A DNA stretch of 64,000 nucleotides from assembly GCF_029623345.1 (NCBI RefSeq), contig NZ_JAPYKH010000016.1, positions 25,884 to 89,883 on the forward strand, given 5' to 3'. A program made the position numbers and the translations under genes. The DNA comes from Sphingomonas phyllosphaerae. Its GTDB lineage: Bacteria > Pseudomonadota > Alphaproteobacteria > Sphingomonadales > Sphingomonadaceae. This document shows, in pieces, positions 46,875 to 54,774 of this stretch (the first letter of the stretch is position 1; the number at the start of each line of letters is the position of its first letter). Under the pieces are notes generated by a model, which searched no databases, had not been told where the DNA came from, and worked only from the letters and a program-made list of their open reading frames with translations.

Positions 46875-47765
46875 ATGTCGATGAATCTGCGGCACATCGA
46901 GATCTTCCACGCGGTCTATGTCAACGGCTCGGTCAGCGCCGCGGCACGCGCGCTGGCGGTGTCACAGCCTTCGGTGTCCAAGACGCTGCGCCATGCCGAG
47001 TCGCTGCTCGGCTTCGAGCTGTTCCAGCGGGTCAGCGGCCGCCTCGTGCCGACCGAGGACGCGCACGCCCTCTTCGGCGACGTGGCGGAGATCCAGGACC
47101 GCGTCCGCGCGCTGCGTGAGGCGGGACGCAACCTGCGTGCCGGCGCGGGGACGACGCTGCGCATCTCGGCGCTGCCGAGCCTGGCGCTGGGCGTGCTGCC
47201 GATCGCGGTGGCACGCTTCCTGCGTTGCCACCCGCGCGCGCGCTTCGACCTCCAGACCGTCCACCACGACGACCTGCTGCGCAAGCTGTACGAGCGCGAG
47301 TGCGACATCGCGATCGCCAACGAGGTGCCGCGCGGCGCGCCGCTGGGGCAGAGCTGGCTCGGCGAGGGCGAGCTGGTGGTGCTGTACCGCGAGCACGACC
47401 TGCCGGCCGCGCCGCCGCGGCTCGAGCTGGCGCGGATCGCGGGCCACCCCTTCATCACGCTGGCGGCGAGCGGGCCGATCGGACGGCTGTTCACCGACGA
47501 GCTCGAGCGGCTCGGGCTCGAGCTTGACGACATCGCCTCGGCGCGCACCTTCTACATCGCCGCCGCGCTGGTGCGCGCGGGCGTGGGGCTGACCGTGGTC
47601 GACAATTTCACCGCGGACGCGGCGATGCAGCCGGGGCTGGCGACGCGCTCGCTCAAGCCGCCGCTGACCTTCGACGTTCATGCCATCCACTTGCTCGACC
47701 GGCCGCCCAGTGCGCTGGCGGGCGAGTTCCTCGCGCTGCTCTCCGACGTGATCGAGGGGCGATGA
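46875..47765 (+). CDS. LysR-type transcriptional regulator
   Basis: 296-residue LTTR with the N-terminal winged helix MSMNLRHIEIFHAVYVNGSVSAAARALAVSQPSVSKTLRHAE and a periplasmic-binding-protein-like effector domain (TLRISALPSLALGVLPIAV, ELVVLYREHDLPA, TFYIAAALVRAGVGLTVVDNF). In the same direction as, and 5 bases from, the symporter, and overlapping the PBP4-type gene by 4 bases (ATGA), so it is embedded in an operon rather than divergent from its target as most LTTRs are. It plausibly responds to D-glutamate or a derivative. Confidence 0.93.
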   Translation: MSMNLRHIEIFHAVYVNGSVSAAARALAVSQPSVSKTLRHAESLLGFELFQRVSGRLVPTEDAHALFGDVAEIQDRVRALREAGRNLRAGAGTTLRISALPSLALGVLPIAVARFLRCHPRARFDLQTVHHDDLLRKLYERECDIAIANEVPRGAPLGQSWLGEGELVVLYREHDLPAAPPRLELARIAGHPFITLAASGPIGRLFTDELERLGLELDDIASARTFYIAAALVRAGVGLTVVDNFTADAAMQPGLATRSLKPPLTFDVHAIHLLDRPPSALAGEFLALLSDVIEGR

Positions 47766-49141
47766 GGCGCGCGCTGCTCGCGCTGGCGCTGCTCGCCGCC
47801 GCGCCCGGCGACTGGCCGCCGGGGATCCGGCTGGGCCTGCTGGTGGTCGACGCCGACGGGCGCGAGCTGGTCGCCGAGCGCGCCGACGAGCGTTTCGTCC
47901 CCGCTTCCAACGCCAAGCTCTTCACCGCCGCTGCGGCCTTCGCCACGCTCGACACTGCCGCACCCGACGCGGCCGGCGGCGCGACGGTGCGACTGGAGGG
48001 GCGCGACGTCGTGCTGGCGGGGCATGGCGACGCGCGGCTGTCGAGCGCGTCCGACTGCCGCGTCGACTGCCTCGCCGATCTCGCCCGCGCAATCGCGGCG
48101 CGGACCCACGTGGTGCGTGACGTGATCGGCGACGACACCGCCTTCCCCGACGAGCGCTGGCCGGCGGGGATGAGCTGGAACAACATGGCGGGGCGCTACG
48201 GCACCGCGATCTCGGCATTGACGGTGGACGACAATGTCGTCGCGGTGACGGTGACGCCGGGCGCGCGCGACGGGGCCGCCGCAACGGTGGATGGCGACGA
48301 TTATTATCGTCTTGAGTCGCGCGTGATCACAAGCGGCACGAAGTCGTCGCTCGGTGCGACGCGCGTGCCGGGGAGCGACCTGCTCCGCGTCGCCGGCACC
48401 GTCCTCGCGGGCGGGCGGGCCACACTGTGGGTCGCGATCGACGATCCGGCGCATCGCGCGGCGTGGCGGCTTGCGGCGCTGCTGCGCGCGGCGGGGGTGC
48501 GGGTCACCGGGCGCGTGACGGTGCGGCACCGGCCCTCCTCCGGCGCCGACGACCCGGCGCGGCGCGGCGCCACGCCCCTGCCACGCGTGCCGGAGGGCGC
48601 CGTGCTCGCGCGCCTGACACCGCCGCCGCTCGCCGACGACCTGCGCGCGACGATGAAGGCGAGCCAAAACCTTCACGCCGAACTGCTGCTGCGCCGCGTC
48701 GGCGCGACCCGCGGCAGCGGCTCGGTAGCGGACGGTCAGGCCGCGGTGCGCGCGCTGCTCGACCGCGCGGGCGTGGCGCACGCCGCGACCGAGTTCGCCG
48801 ACGGCTCGGGCATGTCCAGCTACGATCGGATCACCCCGCGCGCCGCGGTGGCGCTGCTGCGCTGGACGCAGGCGCAGCCTTGGGGCGCGGCGTTTCGCGA
48901 CACGCTGCCGGTCGGCGCGGTCGACGGCACGCTGACGCGTCGCTTCGCGAACACGCCGCTCGCGGGCAAGGTGTTCGCCAAGACGGGGTCGCTCAACGCC
49001 GCCAATGCGCTGTCCGGCTTCCTCGTCGCGGCGAGCGGGCGAACGCTGACCTTCTCCGCGCTCGCCAACGACATGGCCGACGACGCCTCGGCGACGCGCG
49101 CGATCGACCGCGCGCTGGTGGAAGTCGCGGCGCGAAACTGA
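47762..49141 (+). CDS. dacB: D-alanyl-D-alanine carboxypeptidase/endopeptidase (PBP4, DacB type)
   Basis: 459-residue periplasmic class C low-molecular-mass penicillin-binding protein. Signal-like N-terminus (MRRALLALALLAAAPGDW), serine acylation motif PAS49-N-A-K52 (SxxK), SQN in TMKASQNLHAELLLRR (SxN), and KTG in VFAKTGSLNAANALSGF. It has the expected insertion domain between SxxK and SxN. Removes D-Ala or cleaves D,D-crosslinks, which yields D-amino acids in the periplasm. It overlaps lysR by 4 bases, joining it to the dgcNA/symporter block. Confidence 0.9.
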   Translation: MRRALLALALLAAAPGDWPPGIRLGLLVVDADGRELVAERADERFVPASNAKLFTAAAAFATLDTAAPDAAGGATVRLEGRDVVLAGHGDARLSSASDCRVDCLADLARAIAARTHVVRDVIGDDTAFPDERWPAGMSWNNMAGRYGTAISALTVDDNVVAVTVTPGARDGAAATVDGDDYYRLESRVITSGTKSSLGATRVPGSDLLRVAGTVLAGGRATLWVAIDDPAHRAAWRLAALLRAAGVRVTGRVTVRHRPSSGADDPARRGATPLPRVPEGAVLARLTPPPLADDLRATMKASQNLHAELLLRRVGATRGSGSVADGQAAVRALLDRAGVAHAATEFADGSGMSSYDRITPRAAVALLRWTQAQPWGAAFRDTLPVGAVDGTLTRRFANTPLAGKVFAKTGSLNAANALSGFLVAASGRTLTFSALANDMADDASATRAIDRALVEVAARN

Positions 49142-49270
49142 ACGGAGCGCCCGGCGGCGCGACAGTCGGTTACACTTTCACGTGCGCGCTGGGACAATTT
49201 CGCGAAGGATGCCGCCTATCTCTCTCATCACCGGGCCGCGACGCCGCGGCCGATTGTAAAGGAGCGTGAC

Positions 49271-49594
49271 ATGAACCGTCTCAAGACCGTGATCGCCGGG
49301 CTCGGGCTCGCCGCCGTCGTGGTGCCGGGGATCGCCAGCGCGGCGCCGTGGCAGTCGATCAACCAGCGTCAGGCGCGGCTCGACCAGCGCATCGACCAGG
49401 GCATCCGCTCGGGCGCGCTCAACCGCAACGAGGCGCGCCGACTACGGCAGGAGTCGCGCCAGCTCGCCGCGCTGGAAGGCCGCTATCGCCGCGACGGGCT
49501 GTCGGCATCGGAGCGCCGTGACCTCGATCGCCGTTTCGACGCGCTGAGCGCGCGCGTGCGCTACGACAAGCACGAGGGGCGCCGCTATCGCTGA
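49271..49594 (+). CDS. Small exported Arg-rich helical protein, unknown
   Basis: A 107-residue protein with a clear signal peptide (MNRLKTVIAGLGLAAVVVPGIASA|A). The mature part is highly charged: QSINQRQARLDQRIDQGIRSGALNRNE..., with IDQGIRSGAL-NRNEARRLRQE resembling calcium-free EF-hand-like periplasmic repeats sometimes seen in sphingomonads. Function unknown. GGAG-type bases at about 49259-49264 precede the ATG. A strong terminator-like hairpin follows 9 bases after the stop. Monocistronic by layout. Confidence 0.75.
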   Translation: MNRLKTVIAGLGLAAVVVPGIASAAPWQSINQRQARLDQRIDQGIRSGALNRNEARRLRQESRQLAALEGRYRRDGLSASERRDLDRRFDALSARVRYDKHEGRRYR

Positions 49595-49602
49595 GTGTTG
49601 GA

Positions 49603-49632
49603 GGCTCGCCCCTGATCACGGGGCGGGCCTTT
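49603..49632 (+). terminator. Intrinsic terminator after the small exported protein gene
   Basis: GGCTCGCCCC (49603-49612), loop TGATCAC, GGGGCGGGCC (49620-49629), followed by TTT. A 10-bp stem with one G-T pair, and a short T-run, immediately downstream of the 49594 stop. Confidence 0.65.
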
Positions 49633-49728
49633 CACACGCTTGGTGCCTTCCTCTACCGTCCGTCACCAGCGCCTTCCCACCTGGGCGCCGGCCTTCGCCA
49701 GGGATAAGCGAGGAAGTAACGCTTCACT

Positions 49729-50334
49729 CTATTTCCCCTTCAGCAGCGCATCGTCGATGTCGTTGGCGCGCTGCCAGGCCGGGCGGGTACGGACACGGTC
49801 GAGATAGGCCATGAAGGTCTCGCGCGGCTCCAGCAGGCCGAAGCTGGTGAAGAAGCCCACTGCGCTGCCGACGAACACGTCCGCCGCGGTGAAGCGGTCG
49901 CCCGCGACGTAATCGCGCTTCTCCAGCGCGCGCTCGAACGCGTCGACCGCGCGCGCGAAGCTGGCATAGCCCACCATCACCTCGCGCTCAGGCGGCACCT
50001 GCACGCCAAGCGCCTTGTCAACCATCGCCGACTCCAGCGGCCCCGAGGTGAAAAACAGCCAGCGGTAATAGGCCGCGCGCTCGTCGCCGCGGGGCGCCAG
50101 CGCGGCCTCGGGGAAAGCCTCGGCGAGGTAGGCGCAGATCGCCGCGGCCTCGCTCACCACCTGGCCGTCGTGGACGATCACCGGCACCTTTCCGAGTGGG
50201 TTGGCCTCGAGCAGCGCGGCGGGCTTCTTGTCGAAGTCGATCACCACCGATTCATAGGGCGCGCCGATCTCCTCGAGCATCCAGCGTGCGCTGCGGCTGC
50301 GCGATCGGGGGTGCGTGAAGAAAGTGAGCGTCAT
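49729..50334 (-). CDS. Glutathione S-transferase family protein
   Basis: 201 residues. Thioredoxin-like N-domain with FFTHPRSRSRSARWMLEEIGAPYE and the cis-Pro region NPLGKVPVIVHDGQVVSEAAAICAYLAEAFP, then an all-helical C-domain including GDRFTAADVFVGSAV. The Ser/Arg-rich active loop suggests a bacterial beta- or zeta-like class member, detoxification or isomerisation being typical roles. It is followed on the opposite side by the exported hydrolase gene (3 bp gap), likely one operon reading leftwards. Confidence 0.88.
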   Translation of the reverse strand: MTLTFFTHPRSRSRSARWMLEEIGAPYESVVIDFDKKPAALLEANPLGKVPVIVHDGQVVSEAAAICAYLAEAFPEAALAPRGDERAAYYRWLFFTSGPLESAMVDKALGVQVPPEREVMVGYASFARAVDAFERALEKRDYVAGDRFTAADVFVGSAVGFFTSFGLLEPRETFMAYLDRVRTRPAWQRANDIDDALLKGK

Positions 50335-50337
50335 CGA

Positions 50338-51228
50338 TCAGGCGTCCAGATGCTGGTGGAGGAAGGCGGTGGTGCGCTGCCAGGCGAGATCGGCAGCCTG
50401 CTTATTGTAGCGCTCCGCTGCGGTGTCGTTGTTGAAGGCGTGGTCGACGCCCGGATAGGTGAAGGCCTCGAACGGCTTGCCGGCAGCGCGCAGCGCGGCG
50501 ACCCAAGGCTCGGCGGTTTGTGCCACGCGCATGTCCTTGCCGGCGTAGTGGAGCAGCAACGGCACCTGGAGCTTCGCCGCCTCTGCGGGATCGGGCGCGG
50601 GGCCGTAATAGCTCACCCCCGCAGCCAGCGCCGGCCCGGCGGCGAGCGCGACGCGGTCGACCAGCGCGCCGCCCCAGCAGAAGCCGATCGTCCCGACTTT
50701 GCCGTTGCCGTTGGCGCGGTGGCCGAGTCGCTTCACCACCACCACCGCGGTGGCGATCGTGGCGTCATAGTCGAGCGCGCCGATCAGCTCGCGCGCCTTG
50801 TCCTCGTCCGCCGGCGTGCCGCCCGCGCTCGATAGGAAGTCGGGTGCGAATGCGAAGAAGCCGGCCAGAGCGACGCGGCGCGCCACATCCTCGATATGCG
50901 GTTGGAGCCCGCGATTCTCGTGGATCACCATCACCGCGCCGAGCTTGCCCGAGGCCTTCCGCGGCGCGGCGAAATAGCCGGTGATGCTGCTGCCATCGGC
51001 TAGTTTGAATCCGCCTTTTCGCGTGGTCAGCCGCTTGTCCGCGGGGTCGACTTGCGCCGCGGCGGCGGGGCTGGCGGCGATGCCGAGGATCAGCGCCTCG
51101 GCCGCGGCGGCCGAGCCCGCCAGCGCGGTCATCTGGCGCAGCAACGTGCGCCGGTCGCGATGCTCGTGGGTGTAGTCGTCGTATAGCCGCACCGCGGCGT
51201 CGCGCAGCCCAGGGTCGTTCCGGTCCAT
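50338..51228 (-). CDS. Tat-exported dienelactone hydrolase family protein
   Basis: 296-residue alpha/beta hydrolase with a long N-terminal cytoplasmic leader and a Tat-like signal (RRTLLRQMTALAGSAAAAEALILG...ASPAAAA). Catalytic Cys in IGFCWGGALV, Asp in HYAGKDMRV and His in PGVDHAFNND. The leader (DRNDPGLRDAAVRLYDDYTHEHRDRRTLLRQM) is conserved in this subfamily. It is upstream of the GST gene on the same strand by 3 bases, so both may be induced together against xenobiotic or lactone substrates; this is inferred. Confidence 0.87.
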   Translation of the reverse strand: MDRNDPGLRDAAVRLYDDYTHEHRDRRTLLRQMTALAGSAAAAEALILGIAASPAAAAQVDPADKRLTTRKGGFKLADGSSITGYFAAPRKASGKLGAVMVIHENRGLQPHIEDVARRVALAGFFAFAPDFLSSAGGTPADEDKARELIGALDYDATIATAVVVVKRLGHRANGNGKVGTIGFCWGGALVDRVALAAGPALAAGVSYYGPAPDPAEAAKLQVPLLLHYAGKDMRVAQTAEPWVAALRAAGKPFEAFTYPGVDHAFNNDTAAERYNKQAADLAWQRTTAFLHQHLDA

Positions 51229-51310
51229 CGCCCGCTCCCGTGATTCGTCGCTTCTCGAGCGCGAGCCTAGCGGGGCAGGGGCGGCGGGGCCATGCGCGAG
51301 TGGCCCCGGC

Positions 51311-54280
51311 TCAGCGCGTCTGCATGCGGATGCCGAACCGGAGGGCGCGGCCGAGCAGGTCGCTGTAGGTACTGTTCGCCGCCAGCCCCGTCTCCGGGAG
51401 CAGCAGCGGCCAGCGATCGAAGACGTTGGTCACGTTGACGAACAGCTGCGCTTCGGCACCCGCCATCGGCACCTTGGCGGTGAGATTGAGGTCGGCGTAG
51501 AACAGCCCGGAGACGTGGTTGTCGTCATAGGTCGGGAATTGCGTCGTCGAGAGCGGGCAGCTCGTCTGGCACTCGATGCCGTTGGCGGCGTAGCGCCCGG
51601 AGCTCACACCGCGACCGATCCCGGTGATCGAGAAGCCCGGACCGTCATAGCCGACGCTGCCGCGGTAGAGCCAGGTCGGCGTGCTCGCCTGGCCGCCATT
51701 CACCCCGACCGAGTCGAGCACCACTTGTCCCGGCACGCCGGTGTCGAGCAGATTGTCGATGTAGCGCGTCGCGACGCCGCGCAGCGTCAGCGCGCCGGGG
51801 GCGGAGACACCGAGCGAGTCGAGCGCGACGCGGTAGGAGGCGTCGATGTCGACCCCGCGCACCAGCTGGCGCGCGGCGTTGAACGGCTGGGTGCGGAACA
51901 GCAGGTACGGCTGGGTCGGCGTCGAGCGCACCGGGTCCTGCGCAAAGGCGCTGCAGAATTGCTGCTGCCCCTGCTGGCACAGGTCGATGATGTTCTGCGC
52001 GCTGAAGCTGCTGATCGCATCGTCGACGTCGATGCGGAAATAGTCGACCGACAGGTTGAAGCCCGGCACCCAGCGGGGCGTGAGCACCACGCCGGCGTTC
52101 CACGAATCGGCCTTCTCAGGGCGCAGGTTGAGGTTGCCGGTCGCGGTGGCGGAATAGCCGAAGCTGGCCGGACCGTTGGCACCGTCACTGGTATAGGCGG
52201 GATTGCGCACCGAGTCGCTGTTGGCCGCGCCGGCTTGAAACAATTCGTTGAGGTTGGGCGCGCGGATGTCGCGCGAGCGTGTGACGCGGAAGCGGATGTC
52301 CTCGACCGGGCGCCAGGTCGCGCCCGCCTTCCACGTCGTGACATAACCTGCGGTGGAATAGCGCGTCGCGCGCGCCGCGCCGTTCAGTTCCAGGCCGAGC
52401 CCGAGCGGTACCACTGTCTCGAGATAGGCCTCCTTCACGTCATAGCTGCCGTTGGTGGGCAGGTAGTTGCCGACCGACCAGGCATTGGCGGTGCTGGTCT
52501 GCGTGACCACCGGCTGGAACTCGGCGGGGACGAAGCCGGTGATCTTCTCGCGGCGAAATTCCGCGCCGAGCGCGAGGCTGACGTCGCCCGCCCAGGTGGC
52601 GAAGGGGTTGAACGCGACGTTGGCGCCGGTGACCCACTGCTCCACCGTCTCGTCGCGATAGGGGTCGCCGAGGACGTAGCGCACCGCGGCGGGATCGGCG
52701 ACGCCGACGCCAAGCCGGTTGAGCGGCACGCAGCCGGGCGCGTCATTGGCGGGGTTGGCGTCAGCGTTGACGCGGCAGGCGATCGTGCCGCCGGCGAAGA
52801 CGGCGTCGGTCGCGGCGTTCATCCGCGCCAGGTTCATCACGTTGCGCAGCTGCTCGCGCAGCTCGGCGCGGCCGTACTGGCCGTAGACGTTCCAGCTCGC
52901 GGGACGGCCGAACGCCTCGGTCTTTCCCTCCGCCCCAATGACATAGCGCTGCACCTCGCGACGGTTGTCGACCGCGCGGAACGGCAGGTCGGCCGAGGAG
53001 GTCGCGATCGTGACGGTGTTGATCCCGCTCAGTAGCGCGGGGCCGAGCGTGTTCTGGAGGAAGGCGTTGTCGCGCTCGTAGGTGATACCGGTCGAGAGAT
53101 TCGGCCCGGCGTTGAAGAAGACGTGCTGGCGATTGTACGAACCCTCGGCGAACAGCTCCACGCCGTCCGCCACCTCGAAGCCGGCGCGCGCGAACACGCC
53201 GTGGCGGTCGTCTTCGGGGTCGAGCCCGATGCGGCGGCCGGTGTCGTTGATCTGCCAGTCGCCGCCCTGGGTCAGCGTCGGCGCCGCGCTGCCGCCCGGC
53301 GCGGGGAAGGTGAGCGCGCCGTAATTGTACCGCTGCACCGCGCCGCTCGCGCCGAAATAATAGCCGCGCAGCCGGTTGGCGGTGCCCCCCGACGAGGCGG
53401 TGACGATCCCGCCCGGTGTCGAGTTGACCGCGCCGACCTGGCGGCGGATCAGGAATTGCGGGGTGGTGCTGGTCGCGGTCCAGTTCGGGTCCTGGATGCG
53501 GACATAGCCGGTCGCGTTCCAGTCGCGATCGACCTGGAAGATGCCGTCGCGATGCGCCAGCTCGGCGCTGACGACGAGGTGCCCGCGCCCGCCCGCGAAG
53601 CTGAGCCCGCCGGTGACCGCGAGCGAGTAATTGTAGCCGTCGCCCTTGTCGGTCACGCCGCTGTCGGCGCTGACCTTGATGCCCTCATATTGCTTGTCGA
53701 GCACGAAGTTGACGACACCCGCCACCGCGTCGGAGCCGTAGGCGGCGGAGGCGCCGCCGGTGACGATCTCGACGCTCTTGACCAGCGCCTGTGGGATCGT
53801 GTTGACGTCGACCAGTCCGGTGATGGTCGAGGCGACCGAGCGGCGGCCATCGAGCAGCACCAGCGTACGCGTCTCGCCGAGGTTGCGCAGGTTGAGCGCG
53901 TTAATCCCGGCCTGGCCGCTGCTGAGGTTGAGCCGCGAGTTGGCCGGGCGCGTGGAGCCGGCGAGCGCGGGGAGCTGGTTGACGAAATCGGCGATGTTGT
54001 TGCTGGGCGAGCCGTTCTGGATCTCCTCCTGGCTCAGCACGGTGAGCGGGGTGGGCGCCTCGAAACCACTTCGCAGCACGCGCGAACCAGTAACGACCAC
54101 ATCGGCCCCGCCTTCCGGTGCGGCCGCCTCGGCCTGCGCCGTGGCAAGCTCCCCCGCGGGCGGCGTCTGCTCCGCCGGCGCGGTCTGCCCCGCGGCGGGG
54201 AGCGCGAGCGCCGCCAGCAGCGTGCCGCCGGCCCATCCCGCCAGGAGCGCGCCGCGTCCGATGTGCCGCCGTTTTGTCAT
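51311..54280 (-). CDS. TonB-dependent outer-membrane receptor
   Basis: A 989-residue receptor with signal peptide (to about 31, AAGQTA), a TonB-box-like segment GADVVVTGSRV, plug domain (PLTVLSQEEIQNGSPSNNIADF, TLVLLDGRRS, IPQALVKSVEIVTGGASAAYGSDAVAGVVNFVL), and a 22-stranded barrel with NLNLRPEKADSWNAGVVLTP and NVFDRWPLL. The Gln/Asn-rich inserts and size match the sphingomonad SusC-unlike 'oar/TonB' group, which import oligosaccharides, peptides or plant aromatics rather than siderophores. Ligand unknown; the nearby acylases (54775-58700) suggest N-acylated compounds (inference). Confidence 0.92.
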   Translation of the reverse strand: MTKRRHIGRGALLAGWAGGTLLAALALPAAGQTAPAEQTPPAGELATAQAEAAAPEGGADVVVTGSRVLRSGFEAPTPLTVLSQEEIQNGSPSNNIADFVNQLPALAGSTRPANSRLNLSSGQAGINALNLRNLGETRTLVLLDGRRSVASTITGLVDVNTIPQALVKSVEIVTGGASAAYGSDAVAGVVNFVLDKQYEGIKVSADSGVTDKGDGYNYSLAVTGGLSFAGGRGHLVVSAELAHRDGIFQVDRDWNATGYVRIQDPNWTATSTTPQFLIRRQVGAVNSTPGGIVTASSGGTANRLRGYYFGASGAVQRYNYGALTFPAPGGSAAPTLTQGGDWQINDTGRRIGLDPEDDRHGVFARAGFEVADGVELFAEGSYNRQHVFFNAGPNLSTGITYERDNAFLQNTLGPALLSGINTVTIATSSADLPFRAVDNRREVQRYVIGAEGKTEAFGRPASWNVYGQYGRAELREQLRNVMNLARMNAATDAVFAGGTIACRVNADANPANDAPGCVPLNRLGVGVADPAAVRYVLGDPYRDETVEQWVTGANVAFNPFATWAGDVSLALGAEFRREKITGFVPAEFQPVVTQTSTANAWSVGNYLPTNGSYDVKEAYLETVVPLGLGLELNGAARATRYSTAGYVTTWKAGATWRPVEDIRFRVTRSRDIRAPNLNELFQAGAANSDSVRNPAYTSDGANGPASFGYSATATGNLNLRPEKADSWNAGVVLTPRWVPGFNLSVDYFRIDVDDAISSFSAQNIIDLCQQGQQQFCSAFAQDPVRSTPTQPYLLFRTQPFNAARQLVRGVDIDASYRVALDSLGVSAPGALTLRGVATRYIDNLLDTGVPGQVVLDSVGVNGGQASTPTWLYRGSVGYDGPGFSITGIGRGVSSGRYAANGIECQTSCPLSTTQFPTYDDNHVSGLFYADLNLTAKVPMAGAEAQLFVNVTNVFDRWPLLLPETGLAANSTYSDLLGRALRFGIRMQTR

Positions 54281-54774
54281 CTCTGCCCCCTATGACCCGC
54301 GAGGGCCGCTGCGTTCGGCCGGGCCGCGCGGCCCGCCGTCGCCTCCTGCGCGACCCCCGCGGCCGCGGTCGTTCGAGCGCCGGGCGTGTCGGGTATCGTC
54401 GCCGAAGGTGAAGCGGCGCGGCGGGAAGCGTCAAGCGCTTCGTCGTTTCGCAGCGTTGTGAGTGGCATAGACGCGGGGCATGGGTCCGAGCCACGCGTGC
54501 GGATGGGTGCGGGACGCCGGCGGTGTTGCGCCCAGCGGCCGTGTTCCCGCGAACGCGGGAACCCAGCGCCAAGCAGAACATCGGCGCGAGAGGCGAGACG
54601 CTCGGAGGCTCCCGCGTGCGCGGGAGCAAGAACAGAACCTCGCGGCCCACGCGAAGGAATATGGCCGTGTCACCATAGCCGCGGCCTATGCCCCCACCGC
54701 CGATCGCGGCTCGCGCCCGCTAGCATGCGCGTGTAGCGTCACCTCGCTCGCCGCCGGCACGACAGGGAGACCCA
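54281..54774. other. 494-bp intergenic region between divergent TonB receptor and acylase genes
   Basis: The largest gene-free stretch. It holds two perfect hairpins, 54544-54561 (TTCCCGCG-AA-CGCGGGAA) and 54608-54627 (GCTCCCGCG-TG-CGCGGGAGC), and promoters for both flanking genes are expected but not identified. Several open stretches cross it on both strands, all with poor codon use. No tRNA or small RNA signature was seen. Confidence 0.5.
54544..54627. repeat. Two TCCCGCG-NN-CGCGGGA hairpins
   Basis: 54544-54561 and 54608-54627, each an 8-9 bp perfect stem with a 2-nt centre, spaced about 47 bases apart. Same architecture as the CCCCGGCG family but different stem sequence, so a second REP subfamily. 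Confidence 0.65.

Noticed and set aside
54281..54774. tRNA or small RNA gene in the largest spacer
   Set aside because: Hairpins are REP-type with 2-nt centres; no cloverleaf, no TTCGA/GGTTC T-loop in suitable context.
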